DNA of 64,000 nt from Thiorhodovibrio litoralis (GCF_033954455.1 NZ_CP121473.1:434001-498000), one strand, 5' to 3'. Numbered from the stretch's first letter, positions 18,437-28,007 are shown. Notes: a model not told the origin generated them from the sequence alone. A program made the numbers and translations.

Positions 18437-19889
18437 CACCCTCGCGCTGGCCTTGGTTCTGCCCCTGGGCGGTGCGCTGCTGGCGGTGGCGCTGCCGGGT
18501 CAGGCCGCGCGTTTTGGCCTGCTGGCGGTGGTGCTCAATACCCTGAATACCGCGGCGCTGATCGTCGGCGTCTGGCAGCAGGGGGTCCTGCGCGCGGATT
18601 TCGGCGGCTGGGGGGCGCCGCTCGGCATCGGCTATCTGGCCGACGGGTTGGCGGCGGCCATGCTGGGGATGACAGCACTGGTTACCCTGGCCATCAGTGT
18701 CCAGGCTGGCGGCTATTTTCGCGATCCCGCCCGCGCGCGCCATTTCTGGCCGCTGTGGCTGCTGCTGCTCACCTCCCTGAACGGGCTCTTTCTGTCGTCC
18801 GATCTGTTCAACCTCTATGTGAATCTGGAGCTGCTCGGGCTCACCGCCGCAGCCCTGGGCGCGCTTGGTGGACAGCGCGCCGCGCTCGAGGCCAATCTGC
18901 GCTATCTACTGGTCGGGTTGCTGGGGTCCATGACCTATCTGCTCGGTGTGGCGCTGGTCTACGGCGCTTTTGGCACCCTGGACTTCGCGCAACTGACCGA
19001 GCAGTTGGCGGCGGGCACCAATTCACCGGGCCCGATCGCCGCCACTGCACTCGGGCTGATGGTGATGGGGCTGGCGCTGAAGGCGGCGCTTTTCCCGCTG
19101 CATTTCTGGCTGCCGCCGGCTCATGGGAGTGCGCCGGCCCCGGTGAGTGCCGCGCTCTCGGCGCTGGTGGTGAAAGCGGCCTTTTATCTGATTCTGCGTC
19201 TGTGGCTGGAGGTGCTCGCGCCTCTGACCACCCCGGGCGCGTCCAACCTGCTCGGGCTGCTGGGCGCGGGCGCGGTGCTCTGGGGCTCCTGGCAGGCACT
19301 GCGGGCCGAGCGGCTGAAACTGCTCGCGGCTTATTCGACAGTCGCGCAGCTCGGCTATCTATTTCTGTTCTTTCCGATCATGCAGGGGCTGCCGGCTGGG
19401 GAGACGCGTGAGAATCTGCTCGCCGCCCTGGCCTTGATGGCGCTGACCCATGGCTTTGCCAAGTCGGGCTTGTTCCTGGCGGCGGGTTTTGTGCAGCAGC
19501 AGGCCGGGCATGATCGCATCGCCGAGCTGAGCGCGACCCTGCAGCGGCTGCCGGCGACGACGCTCGCCCTGGCGCTGGCTGGTACCGCGCTGATCGGCCT
19601 GCCGCCGAGCGGCAGCTTTAACGCCAAGTGGCTGCTGCTCAGCGGGGCCTTCTCAACGGGGCAGTGGTGGTGGGTGCTGGTGCTGCTGGCCGGGACGCTG
19701 CTGGCCGTGGCCTATGTATTTCGCCTGCTGGCACGCGCGTTCGGCCTGGAACCGACGCCGCGGCAGTTCTTCACCCAGGCTCGGGCCGAGGTGCCGGCGT
19801 TGCTGCTTGGGGCGACGGCGGTGGTGGTGCTGGGCTTGGGCACGGCGCCGCTGTGGCGCCTGCTGGGCGCGGATGGAGGTCTGGGATGA
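18429..19889 (+). CDS. mnhD: Mrp-type antiporter subunit D (NuoN/NuoM-like)
   Basis: 486-residue proton-translocating subunit of the Proton_antipo_M superfamily, about 14 helices. Channel landmarks include NLYVNLELLGLTAAALGAL (helix-5 Glu), MGLALKAALFPLHFWLPPAH (Lys of helix 7 and the broken-helix region), SALVVKAAFYLILRL (Lys), KLLAAYSTVAQLGYL and HGFAKSGLFLAAGF (Lys). All the charged residues expected for a half-channel are present. Overlaps mnhC by 8 bp and the next gene by 4 bp. Confidence 0.9.
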   Translation: MTDTLALALVLPLGGALLAVALPGQAARFGLLAVVLNTLNTAALIVGVWQQGVLRADFGGWGAPLGIGYLADGLAAAMLGMTALVTLAISVQAGGYFRDPARARHFWPLWLLLLTSLNGLFLSSDLFNLYVNLELLGLTAAALGALGGQRAALEANLRYLLVGLLGSMTYLLGVALVYGAFGTLDFAQLTEQLAAGTNSPGPIAATALGLMVMGLALKAALFPLHFWLPPAHGSAPAPVSAALSALVVKAAFYLILRLWLEVLAPLTTPGASNLLGLLGAGAVLWGSWQALRAERLKLLAAYSTVAQLGYLFLFFPIMQGLPAGETRENLLAALALMALTHGFAKSGLFLAAGFVQQQAGHDRIAELSATLQRLPATTLALALAGTALIGLPPSGSFNAKWLLLSGAFSTGQWWWVLVLLAGTLLAVAYVFRLLARAFGLEPTPRQFFTQARAEVPALLLGATAVVVLGLGTAPLWRLLGADGGLG

Positions 19890-21391
19890 CGCCGCTGTTC
19901 GATAGCTTGCTGCCGATCGCCATCCTGCTTAGCTCGCTGGTCCCGGGCTTGGTGATCTTTCTGGTGGCGGAGGACAATCGCCGCCTGCGTGTTGTGCTGA
20001 ACATGACCGGCGCCATCGTCAAGCTGCTGCTGGTAGCGGTGCTGGTGTGGGGGGTCTATCACGACCGCAGCTATGGCGCCGAGCTGCCGTTGGCGCCGGG
20101 GCTCAGCCTGGTGCTGCAGGCCGACGCGCTCTCGGTGCTGTTCGTCACACTCTCCACGGTGCTGTGGCTAGTGACCACCGTCTATGCCATCGGCTATCTG
20201 GAGCACTCACCCAATCGCAGCCGCTTTTTCGGCTTTTTCAGTCTGTGCGTGACCGCGACCATCGGCATCGCCCTGGCCGGCAATCTGTTTACCTTTGTGG
20301 TGTTCTATGAGCTGCTGACGCTGGCGACCTATCCGCTGGTGTCGCATCGTGGCACGCCGGATGCAACCGCCGGCGCGCGCGCCTATCTGGCCTACACCAT
20401 GGGCGGTGGCGCGCTCTTGTTGGTCGGGGCCGTCTGGCTGCAGACCTTGATCGGGCCTGTCACCTTCACGCAGGGCGGGCTGCTGGCCGAGCAGCCGGCA
20501 AGTTTGCACCCGCAGTTCATCGCCATCTTTTTGCTGTTGCTCGCTGGCTTGGGGGTGAAGGCTGCACTGGTGCCGCTGCATGGCTGGCTGCCGCGCTCCA
20601 TGGTGGCACCGGCGCCGGTCAGCGCCCTGCTGCACGCGGTGGCGGTGGTCAAGGCGGGTGCCTTTGGCATCCTGCGGTTGGTCTATGACATTTACGGAGA
20701 GGAGGTCGCCCACGCACTCGGGCTGCTGACCATCCTGGGTGTTGTGGCCTCGGTGACCATCATCTACGGCTCGATGATGGCGTTGGGGCAGGACGGGCTG
20801 AAAAAACGTCTGGCCTACTCCACCGTCAGCCAGGTGTCCTATATCGCCCTGGGGGCGTCGATTTTCGGGCCAGTGGCGACCATCGGCGGCATGGTGCATC
20901 TGGTGCATCAGGGCATCATGAAAATTACGCTGTTTTTGTGCGCAGGAAATTATGCCGAGACCCTGGGCGTGCACAAGGTCAGCGAGATGAACGGCATCGG
21001 CCGGCGCATGCCCTGGACCACTCTGGCCTTCAGCGTTGGGGCCTTGGGGATGATTGGCATTCCACCGATTGCCGGTTTTATCAGCAAGTGGTATCTGGGC
21101 CTGGGCGCGGTCGAGGCGGGCGTGCCCTGGGTGTTGCTAGTGCTGGCTGCCAGTACCCTGCTGAACGCTGGCTATTTTCTGCCAATTCTCTTCCGCGCCT
21201 GGTTCCGCGAGCCGCCGGTGGATTGGCCACATGAGGAGATTCCGCGCCGTCGGCTGGAAACCCATGCCTCCCTGCTGTGGCCACCGCTGATCACCGCTGC
21301 GCTTTGCCTGATGGCCGGGCTGTTCGCGGCGGCTCCCTTCAGTCCGCTGGAGTGGACGGAGCTGATTGCTAAGCGTGAATATGGCGGTTAG
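19886..21391 (+). CDS. Second Mrp/NuoM-like proton-conducting subunit
   Basis: 501 residues, about 14 helices. It resembles MrpD/NuoM and the N-terminal part of MrpA: FTFVVFYELLTLATYPLV (Glu), LAGLGVKAALVPLHGWLPRSM, PVSALLHAVAVVKAGAFGILR, KKRLAYSTVSQVSYIALG and HQGIMKITLFLCAGNYAE are all intact, so it is expected to carry protons or sodium. Four-base overlap with mnhD. Downstream there is a 118-bp gap before the duplicated NuoL-like pair, the largest in the operon. Confidence 0.88.
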   Translation: MTPLFDSLLPIAILLSSLVPGLVIFLVAEDNRRLRVVLNMTGAIVKLLLVAVLVWGVYHDRSYGAELPLAPGLSLVLQADALSVLFVTLSTVLWLVTTVYAIGYLEHSPNRSRFFGFFSLCVTATIGIALAGNLFTFVVFYELLTLATYPLVSHRGTPDATAGARAYLAYTMGGGALLLVGAVWLQTLIGPVTFTQGGLLAEQPASLHPQFIAIFLLLLAGLGVKAALVPLHGWLPRSMVAPAPVSALLHAVAVVKAGAFGILRLVYDIYGEEVAHALGLLTILGVVASVTIIYGSMMALGQDGLKKRLAYSTVSQVSYIALGASIFGPVATIGGMVHLVHQGIMKITLFLCAGNYAETLGVHKVSEMNGIGRRMPWTTLAFSVGALGMIGIPPIAGFISKWYLGLGAVEAGVPWVLLVLAASTLLNAGYFLPILFRAWFREPPVDWPHEEIPRRRLETHASLLWPPLITAALCLMAGLFAAAPFSPLEWTELIAKREYGG

Positions 21392-21509
21392 TTGTTAGTG
21401 GTCCTTTTGTAGCCGCTCGTTCGGCGCTAATCAGGAACTAATGATCACTAATTGCTAACCACCAATCGCGAGTCACTCATTACTAACAGCCGCTCACTAA
21501 CAAGGAAAC
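21392..21509. other. Intergenic spacer rich in CTAA motifs inside the antiporter operon
   Basis: 118 bp separating the eight-gene Mrp core from the last two subunits. It contains six CTAA tetramers (ACTAAT, GCTAAC, ACTAAC variants) in about 75 bp, AT-richer than its surroundings, and ends in AAGGAAAC before the next ATG. Could be an internal promoter or a decayed short repeat array. Confidence 0.4.
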
Positions 21510-23486
21510 ATGACCTTCTCCACCCCCTTCGCCTGGCTGCTGCTGGCGCTCTGGGTCTGGCCGCTGCTGCTGGTGCCGCTGGCCGCTCGGGTGCACTGGC
21601 CCTGGCTGCCGGCGCTGGGCGCACTGCCGGCATTGGGAGTGGCGTTGCTGTTGCCCGTTAACACCTCGCTCGCGCTGCCGTGGTTGATGCTCGGCAGCGA
21701 GTTGGGGTTGGATACCACGGGTAAGGTGTTTCTGCTGTTCAGCGCACTGCTATGGCTGGCCGCGGGTGTCTTCGTCGCGGCTTTTCGCGGTGGCGTTCAG
21801 GGACTGGCCGGCGAGATGACGGTTGCTCAACAACGCACCAATAAGAAGCTAGCCGATTCCACGCCGGGCGCCGGCGCGAGTTTCACCGGGCGGCGTTTCA
21901 ACGCGCTCTTTCTGCTCACCATGAGTGGGCAGTTCTGGGCGGTGGTGGGGCTGGATTTGGTGAGTTTTTATGTCGGCTTCGCCATCATGGGGCTGGCGTC
22001 TTACGCGCTGGTGGTGGCTGATGGCAGCGTAACTGCATTGCGCGCCGGGCGGCTCTACCTGGCCATGACAGTGGCGGGCGAGGTGGCGCTCTTCGCCGGG
22101 CTGGTCAGCCTGGCCGCCGAGACTGCCACCCTGATGCCAGCCCCAGCGATGCTGGGGCAGGTGAGTGGCGCAAGTCTGGCGCTGGTGCTCCTTGGTTTGG
22201 GCGTGAAAGCGGCCATCGTACCGCTGCATCTGTGGCTGCCTCTCACCTATCCGGCCGCGCCGGTCGCGGCCACGGCGGTGCTGAGCAGCGCCATGATTAA
22301 TGTCGCGGTGCTGGGTTGGCTGCGCTGGCTGCCGCTCGGTGCGGTGGCCTGGCCTGACTGGGCACTTTGGTTAACCCGGTTGGGGCTGGGAACCGCGTTC
22401 TTCGCGCTTGCCGTCGGGCTGATGCAGCGCGAGCCAAAGGTGGTGCTAGCCTATTCGAGCATCAGCAAAATGGGCTTTCTGCTGCTGCTGACAGGGCTGA
22501 TGTTGGGCCAGCCAGAACTCGCCGGCGTTGGGGTGGCGGCCATGGTGTTCTATGCCGCGCATCATGCTCTGTGCAAGGCTGGGCTGTTTTTGGGACTGGG
22601 GCTTTTTGAGCGCGAACATTCACGCGGGCCGGCTGCAACCCGGGTGCGCGCCTGGCTCCTCGCAGGGCTCGGCGTGTTGGCGCTGGCGTTGGCCGGCGCG
22701 CCCCTGACCAGCGGTGCGGTGGCGAAGTATTTTACCAAACCCCTGCTGACGGACCTGCCGTGGGACGACTCCTGGGCTTGTCTAAGTCCGCTGCTGTGGT
22801 TGATGACCCTGGCCAGCATGCTCCTGATGGCGCGTTTTATGTGGCTGGTGTCGCGCGACAGCGGGCTTGTCAACCCAGATGTCAACGCGGCGGCCGGCCG
22901 GCTAGCGAATCCAGCAGCCAAGGAAGTGGCAAATGCGCAAGGGGTTGCCGCGAATCAGGCGCCCATGCTGAATACGCCATTGTTGGCCTGGAGTGCGCTT
23001 GTCGTTGTGGTTTTGCTTCTGCCCTGGGTCTTCGGTCCGGCTTCGTCCTGGCTGACCAACACCGCTACCCTGGTGTTGGCTGCAGGCATTTGTATCGGCG
23101 TGTTGCGCCTTGCTCAGCAAGGCCGCAATCCGCTGAGGTCCTTCGTGGGGTGGGTGCCGCCGGGTGATCTGCTGGCGTGGGCACTCGCCGGCGCGCGGGC
23201 ATTGAGCGCGGCTGGCTTATGGCTGTGGTGCGGCTGGCATCTTGGTCTGGAACGGGCCGTTCGCTGCTTGGCGTCCGCTTGGGGAGGCGCAACCGGCTGC
23301 GGCGCAAACGCGAGCCCGAATCTGAACCAGGGGGCGGCGCAGCCTGGCAGCGCATCGGCGATCCGCCCGGGGCTTTCCGGGTCGCCTTCAGAGGCTGTGC
23401 TGCGCACCTGGCCGGTCGCGGGAGCGCTCTGGCTGGGGCTTGGCAGCCTGTTGCTGTTCCTCCTGGTATTGGGTGGGATGCAGTGA
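21510..23486 (+). CDS. NuoL/HyfB-like proton-conducting membrane subunit, duplicate 1
   Basis: 658 residues, Proton_antipo_M superfamily. Landmarks: FYVGFAIMGLASYALVVADGS, LLGLGVKAAIVPLHLWLPLTYPAAPVAATAVLSS, VVLAYSSISKMGFLLLLTG and AAHHALCKAGLFLGLGLFE. The usual helix-5 Glu in FYExxxL reads FYVGFAIMG, so the key acidic residue is missing at that point; the helix-7 Lys is retained. An extra 200-residue C-terminal part has two or three more helices and an Asn/Gly/Ser-rich linker. It is clearly paralogous to the next gene (WLLLALWVWPLLL and PWLMLGSELGLDTTGKVFLLF find close counterparts there). Confidence 0.85.
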   Translation: MTFSTPFAWLLLALWVWPLLLVPLAARVHWPWLPALGALPALGVALLLPVNTSLALPWLMLGSELGLDTTGKVFLLFSALLWLAAGVFVAAFRGGVQGLAGEMTVAQQRTNKKLADSTPGAGASFTGRRFNALFLLTMSGQFWAVVGLDLVSFYVGFAIMGLASYALVVADGSVTALRAGRLYLAMTVAGEVALFAGLVSLAAETATLMPAPAMLGQVSGASLALVLLGLGVKAAIVPLHLWLPLTYPAAPVAATAVLSSAMINVAVLGWLRWLPLGAVAWPDWALWLTRLGLGTAFFALAVGLMQREPKVVLAYSSISKMGFLLLLTGLMLGQPELAGVGVAAMVFYAAHHALCKAGLFLGLGLFEREHSRGPAATRVRAWLLAGLGVLALALAGAPLTSGAVAKYFTKPLLTDLPWDDSWACLSPLLWLMTLASMLLMARFMWLVSRDSGLVNPDVNAAAGRLANPAAKEVANAQGVAANQAPMLNTPLLAWSALVVVVLLLPWVFGPASSWLTNTATLVLAAGICIGVLRLAQQGRNPLRSFVGWVPPGDLLAWALAGARALSAAGLWLWCGWHLGLERAVRCLASAWGGATGCGANASPNLNQGAAQPGSASAIRPGLSGSPSEAVLRTWPVAGALWLGLGSLLLFLLVLGGMQ

Positions 23487-23541
23487 ATCGGAGTGCATGC
23501 ACTCGCCTGGCCTGCTCCGCGTTGGCTTTGACGGAGGGATC

Positions 23542-26256
23542 ATGCTGACCGGGTTCTGGCTGCTTTTCGCCTGGCTGTGGCCCTTGCTGCTGGCGGGGCC
23601 TGCGCTAACCAGGCGCCTGTGGTGGCTGCCGCCGCTCGGTGCGCTTCCGGCCCTGCTGATTGGTTTCGCGCTGCCGCTCGGCAGTCAGGTCGAGCTGCCC
23701 TGGCTGATGCTTGGCACCCGCTTGGGGCTGGATGCAACCGGACAGGTGTTCTTGATTTTCACGTCAATCGTCTGGCTGGCCGCCGGGGTCTTCGCCGCCG
23801 CGCAGCGCTGGCGCGCGTTGTCGGCCCCTGATCAGGACAGGCACGCCGCGCGCTTCAGCGCCTTTTTTCTGCTCGCGATGGCGGGCAATTTCTGGCTGAT
23901 TCTCGGGCTGGATTTGATCAGCTTCTACGTTGGCTTCGCCATCATGGGACTTGCCTCCTATGTGTTGGTGATTCACGACGGCGACCTGACCGCGCTGCGC
24001 GCCGGGCGGGTCTATCTGGCCATGGCCTTGGTTGGCGAGGTGTTGCTGTTTGCTGCCTTGGCAATGATCGTCGCCGAGACCGGCACCACAGCGCCCGAGG
24101 TCGGGCAGCTTGCGGCACTCAGCAATGTCGCCATCGCGCTCGCGCTGCTGGGTTTGGGTGTGAAGGCCGGCATTTTTCCGCTGCACCTGTGGCTGCCGCT
24201 GGCGCATCCGGCGGCGCCCATCGCGGCCAGCGCGGTGTTGAGCGGCACCATGATCAAGGTCGCGCTGCTCGGCTGGCTGCGCTTTCTGCCGGTGGGGGTG
24301 TTGGCGCTGCCGCACTGGGGGGCGGTGCTGATTCTGCTTGGGCTGTTTACGCTTTTCTACGGGCTTGGCGTGGGGCTGACCCAGCGCGACCCGAAAACCA
24401 TCTTGGCGTACTCGAGTATCAGCAAGATGGGCTTTCTGCTGGTGCTGCTCGGGCTGGTGCTGATGCAGCCGGCGCTGGCGCCGCTCGGCGTCGTCGCCAT
24501 CGCGCTCTATGCCGCCCACCACGGGCTGGTCAAGGGCGGGCTGTTCCTCGGTATCGGGCTGCGCAAGCATGCCGAAGCCATGCGCCAGCCGTTGATTCTG
24601 GGCGGGCTCGGCTTTCTTGCCTTGGCCATGGCTGGCGCGCCCCTGACCACGGGCGCCGTCGCCAAGGATGCCACCAAGCCCTTGTTGGCGGGGCTGCCGG
24701 CGGCGTGGGGCGAGCTGTGGGGTACTTTGGGGGGGGCGTTAACAGTCAACCCGGTAGGGACCGAGCAAGCCAGCGGCTGGTGGAGCTGGTTGGTCCCGGA
24801 CCCGGCGATGGTTCTAGGGCTGGCACTGGTTCTTTCCACAATGGTCACGGTTGCCCTGATGGCGCGGCTGCTGTGGGTTGCCAAACACATCTCGATAGGA
24901 AACGGGGCCAAACCGCTGGCCGGCGAGGCCGGCGCCGAGATTGCCTGGGCGCTGTTGATCCAGACCATCATCATCCTGCCGTTCGCGATGGCGCAGCCCA
25001 AAGCGCTGCTGGCCAACGGTATCCCGGTAGCGCTTGGCGTCGGGCTGGTGGCGGGCACTCTGTGGCTGGTTAGGCGCGGGCAGCTGAGGCTGGCCGGAGC
25101 GGTCGGTCGGGTGCCACCCGGAGACCTGCTTGCGCTGGTGGTGCCCTTGTATCGCATCGCCTGGGTGCTTGGCGCCCTGTTCTGGGTTCGGTGGCAGGCG
25201 ATGGTCACGGCTGTCGCGTCCTGGGTATCGCAAGGACTGCGGCGGGTGCTCGTGGGTGCGCCGGGAGACCCCGAGCGCGAACTGCGTGGCTGGCCGGTGG
25301 CGGGGGCGCTCTGGCTCATGGTCGGCGGCGGGCTGCTGATCGCCCTGGTGGCAACCAAGCCGCTTTGGGTTGTGGCTGCCAACAAGCCTGCGGCTGACGG
25401 TCAACCGGCAGCTGCGACACAAACTGCCGGGCCTGAGCCAGAACCGGAACCGCTTCCGTTGGCGATGCGCCCAATGGATGAGGAGACGACAGGCGTCATC
25501 CCTGCCGATCCCTGGGTTACGCCAGATGCCGCTTCGGCATCGTCCGCGCTAGCTGAAAAGGATTCCCGCCGGTCTGCACCCATGCAAGCCTCCAACGCGC
25601 GTGATGAGCAGCCGGGTGCGCGCGCCGCCGAGGCGCAGTCGTCTGAGCCCAAGCGCGGCGAAGAGGAGGGGCAAGCGGATGGAGCTGACTTAACCTTAAC
25701 CGATGGTGAGGCTCAAGCGGAACAAGCTGGCCAAAACGGTGGTCAAACCCGGTTGAATGGCGCCGAGAACGAAACCGGTAAAACCGACGGTGAGTCCGCG
25801 GCGGATGAGAGCAACCAAATCGATGGTGATGGCCAGACCCAGGGCAGCTTGGCCTCTGCGTCAGCGCAGCAGGGGGATGAATCGGAAAATGATCAAGCCG
25901 CCGCCCCCGAGGCCGACGCGCGGTCTCCGCTGTGCGAGAGCGATGCGCCATTCGTTTTTAGCCAAGCCGACGACCCCGACACCGCAATCGAACTGACCCA
26001 GTGCGTTGCCAACGGCGACGGCGGCTGGCGTTCCCTCGGCGAACCGAAGCTCAGCAACCGTCTGGTGCTAATCCTGCAACGCAATCTCGAATGGCTCGAA
26101 TACAATTCAGGAAGCACGGATGGCATGATCGGCCCATCCACACGCGATGCCATCCGCGCGTTCCAGCAAGCCCAGGGGATGCGCTCGACTGGCGGCATCA
26201 GCTTCCGCCTGCTGCGGGCGATCAAGGCTGAGATCGAGCGGCGGCAGGCAAATTGA
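23542..26256 (+). CDS. NuoL/HyfB-like subunit, duplicate 2, with C-terminal peptidoglycan-binding domain
   Basis: 904 residues. Residues 1 to about 620 repeat the previous gene's architecture (FYVGFAIMGLASYVLVIHDGD, LGLGVKAGIFPLHLWLPLAHPAAPIAASAVLSG, TILAYSSISKMGFLLVLLG, AAHHGLVKGGLFLGIGL). A further helix (ALWLMVGGGLLIALVATK) leads into about 180 residues of acidic, Gln/Glu/Asp/Gly-rich linker, then a globular end of about 110 residues with LILQRNLEWLEYNSG, STDGMIGPSTRDAIRAFQQAQGM and ISFRLLRAI, which is a PG_binding_1 fold. The tail would therefore be periplasmic, tying an ion-pump subunit to the wall. ATG 23542 has GGAGGG six bases upstream. Confidence 0.87.
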   Translation: MLTGFWLLFAWLWPLLLAGPALTRRLWWLPPLGALPALLIGFALPLGSQVELPWLMLGTRLGLDATGQVFLIFTSIVWLAAGVFAAAQRWRALSAPDQDRHAARFSAFFLLAMAGNFWLILGLDLISFYVGFAIMGLASYVLVIHDGDLTALRAGRVYLAMALVGEVLLFAALAMIVAETGTTAPEVGQLAALSNVAIALALLGLGVKAGIFPLHLWLPLAHPAAPIAASAVLSGTMIKVALLGWLRFLPVGVLALPHWGAVLILLGLFTLFYGLGVGLTQRDPKTILAYSSISKMGFLLVLLGLVLMQPALAPLGVVAIALYAAHHGLVKGGLFLGIGLRKHAEAMRQPLILGGLGFLALAMAGAPLTTGAVAKDATKPLLAGLPAAWGELWGTLGGALTVNPVGTEQASGWWSWLVPDPAMVLGLALVLSTMVTVALMARLLWVAKHISIGNGAKPLAGEAGAEIAWALLIQTIIILPFAMAQPKALLANGIPVALGVGLVAGTLWLVRRGQLRLAGAVGRVPPGDLLALVVPLYRIAWVLGALFWVRWQAMVTAVASWVSQGLRRVLVGAPGDPERELRGWPVAGALWLMVGGGLLIALVATKPLWVVAANKPAADGQPAAATQTAGPEPEPEPLPLAMRPMDEETTGVIPADPWVTPDAASASSALAEKDSRRSAPMQASNARDEQPGARAAEAQSSEPKRGEEEGQADGADLTLTDGEAQAEQAGQNGGQTRLNGAENETGKTDGESAADESNQIDGDGQTQGSLASASAQQGDESENDQAAAPEADARSPLCESDAPFVFSQADDPDTAIELTQCVANGDGGWRSLGEPKLSNRLVLILQRNLEWLEYNSGSTDGMIGPSTRDAIRAFQQAQGMRSTGGISFRLLRAIKAEIERRQAN

Positions 26257-26352
26257 TGCCAACGCAAGAGATTGACAGATCTCGGCCTTTAAACGCTTGT
26301 TGTTGCAGTTTGGCCGCTTGTAATCGGTTTGCGATCATGTATTCTCTAGTGC

Positions 26353-26631
26353 ATGCGCTTCACATGGGACGAAGCCAAGCGGCAAGCCAATTTACACAAA
26401 CACGGGCTCGATTTCGCCGATGCAGCTCGGGTTTTTGCCGGGCCATTGGCTCTTGTCGAAGATCGTCGCCATGATTACGGCGAGCAGCGCATGATCGCGA
26501 TTGGCCTGCTCGGGATTTTGATTGTGCTGATCGTTCATGTCGAATCCGACGATGAAGTCCGGATTATCTCAATGCGCAAAGCAACCAGTGATGAAACCGA
26601 TCTCTTCTACCAAAACGCCGGTTACTTCTGA
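26353..26631 (+). CDS. brnT: BrnT-family ribonuclease toxin
   Basis: 92 residues of the DUF497/BrnT family, RelE-like fold. Motifs: FTWDEAKRQANLHKHGLDFADAARVF, the EDRRHDYGEQRMIAIG block and the C-terminal IISMRKATSDETDLF, where the Arg-x-Ala-x-x-x-E segment holds family catalytic or contact residues. Such toxins cleave mRNA and are neutralised by BrnA, which also represses the operon. A promoter-like pair (TTGTAA, 16 bp, TATTCT) ends a few bases before the ATG. The antitoxin gene overlaps its 3' end by 41 bp. Confidence 0.92.
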   Translation: MRFTWDEAKRQANLHKHGLDFADAARVFAGPLALVEDRRHDYGEQRMIAIGLLGILIVLIVHVESDDEVRIISMRKATSDETDLFYQNAGYF

Positions 26632-26923
26632 CGAGGACGCGCCCGCGCTTAGCCAAGCCGATTTTGATCGGGCCCAATGGCGTTTGGGTAACAAGGGTGT
26701 CAGCCGCGCTGAGTGGCAGGCGGCTGTTCACGCTCGTGTCGACAAGCAACAGGTCGAACTGGTGCTTGACGCACCGATTGTCGAACACTTTAAGGCGATG
26801 GCGGGAGATCGCGATTACAGAATGCTTATCAATGATACCTTGCGACGCGTCATTGAGTCAGAGCATCTGGAATTGGACTTGCGCCGCATCATTCGCGAAG
26901 AAATGAGTGCGGCCCGCACCTGA
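26591..26923 (+). CDS. brnA: BrnA-family antitoxin
   Basis: 110 residues. The DNA-binding and dimerisation part of BrnA is seen at the C terminus: VDKQQVELVLDAPIVEHFKAMAGDRDYRMLINDTLRRVIE, a ribbon-helix-helix arrangement. The N-terminal half (SQADFDRAQWRLGNKGVSRAEWQAAV) would wrap the toxin. ATG 26591 lies inside brnT; the deep overlap couples translation of both. Confidence 0.88.
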   Translation: MKPISSTKTPVTSDEDAPALSQADFDRAQWRLGNKGVSRAEWQAAVHARVDKQQVELVLDAPIVEHFKAMAGDRDYRMLINDTLRRVIESEHLELDLRRIIREEMSAART

Positions 26924-26941
26924 CGGTCAACCTTATAAGCG

Positions 26942-27847
26942 CTAGCCAGCTTCCGCTGGCGCGAACTCCCCGCTCAGCGCCTCGAGCAGGCTGCGTAGCT
27001 CGCCGGCCATGATGATGAATTCCGCATCCAGGCGCGCCTGGTCGTCTTCGGCGTTGTCATCGAGCGCTTCCTCGATCAGCTCGTCGCTGAAGCGCAGGCG
27101 TTTCAAAGCTAGGTCTTCACCGAGCACGAAGGATAGACGTTCGTTCCAGGTCAGGGCGAGTGCCACCACGCGCTTGCCTGAATCCAGATGCGCCTTGATC
27201 TCGGGGCTGGTCAGGTCCTGCCCGCGACAGCGCACTACGCCGCGGCTGTCGCCCTGGTCACGCAGCTCGCATTGATCCTCGATATCGAACCCGCTCGGGG
27301 CGTCATCGGCGGCCACCCAGGTGCTCAGGCGCTCATCGACCGCCGTGGTGGCGCGCAGCGGTTTGGCCGGCAGCGAGCCGAGTGTCTCACGCAGCAGGCT
27401 CACCAGTTCTTCGGCCAGTTTGTCGCTTGAAGCGTCAACTACCAGCCAGTTGGCAGCCGGATCGATATAGGCACGCAGCAGGCGCGAACGGGTGAAAGCG
27501 CGCGGTAGCATCTCGGTGAGCAGCTCCTCGCGCAGTCGGGTACGCTCGCGGCGGCCGACATCGCGCGACTCGCTCTGCTCGATCTCGGCAACTTTCTCCG
27601 CCACCGCCTCGGCCACTACCGAAGCCGGCAACAGCCGCTCCTGACGGCGCGCGGCAATCAGCAGACAGCCGCCGGCCTGGTGGGCCAGGCTTTCGGCATT
27701 CGGCCCCAGCGGCGATGCCCAGCCGAGGGTGGCGGTTTCCAGCGGCCCGCAAGGCCGAAAGGCGCGTTCGCCGAGACGGTCATGCAGTTGCAGTTGATCG
27801 AAAGCAAAGGTGCCATCGAGACGAAAAACCTTGGCATTCCTGAACAC
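26942..27847 (-). CDS. rdgC: Recombination-associated protein RdgC
   Basis: 301 residues, the normal size. RdgC is a ring-shaped nucleoid-associated DNA-binding protein that modulates RecA. Family blocks: MFRNAKVFRLDGTFAFDQLQLHDRLGERAFRPCGPLETATLGWASPLG, CLLIAARRQERLLPASVV, LLTEMLPRAFTRSRLLRAYIDPAANWLVVDASSDKLAEEL and WNERLSFVLGEDLALKRLRFSD, each consistent over its length. It stands alone, facing the brnTA pair, with only 18 bp between stop codons. Confidence 0.96.
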   Translation of the reverse strand: MFRNAKVFRLDGTFAFDQLQLHDRLGERAFRPCGPLETATLGWASPLGPNAESLAHQAGGCLLIAARRQERLLPASVVAEAVAEKVAEIEQSESRDVGRRERTRLREELLTEMLPRAFTRSRLLRAYIDPAANWLVVDASSDKLAEELVSLLRETLGSLPAKPLRATTAVDERLSTWVAADDAPSGFDIEDQCELRDQGDSRGVVRCRGQDLTSPEIKAHLDSGKRVVALALTWNERLSFVLGEDLALKRLRFSDELIEEALDDNAEDDQARLDAEFIIMAGELRSLLEALSGEFAPAEAG

Positions 27848-28007
27848 AAAAGCTCCTTACTGGGCGCATGATGGCGCGCAAAAGGCTGGCATTATGCGCC
27901 CCATGCGCTGGGATGCAAGCGCATGCGGCAGGTGGGCGCTGCTGAGGACAGGCTCCGGGCTCCGGTAAGCGAATCCAGGGCGTTATCCAGATCGCACCAA
28001 AGACTCT

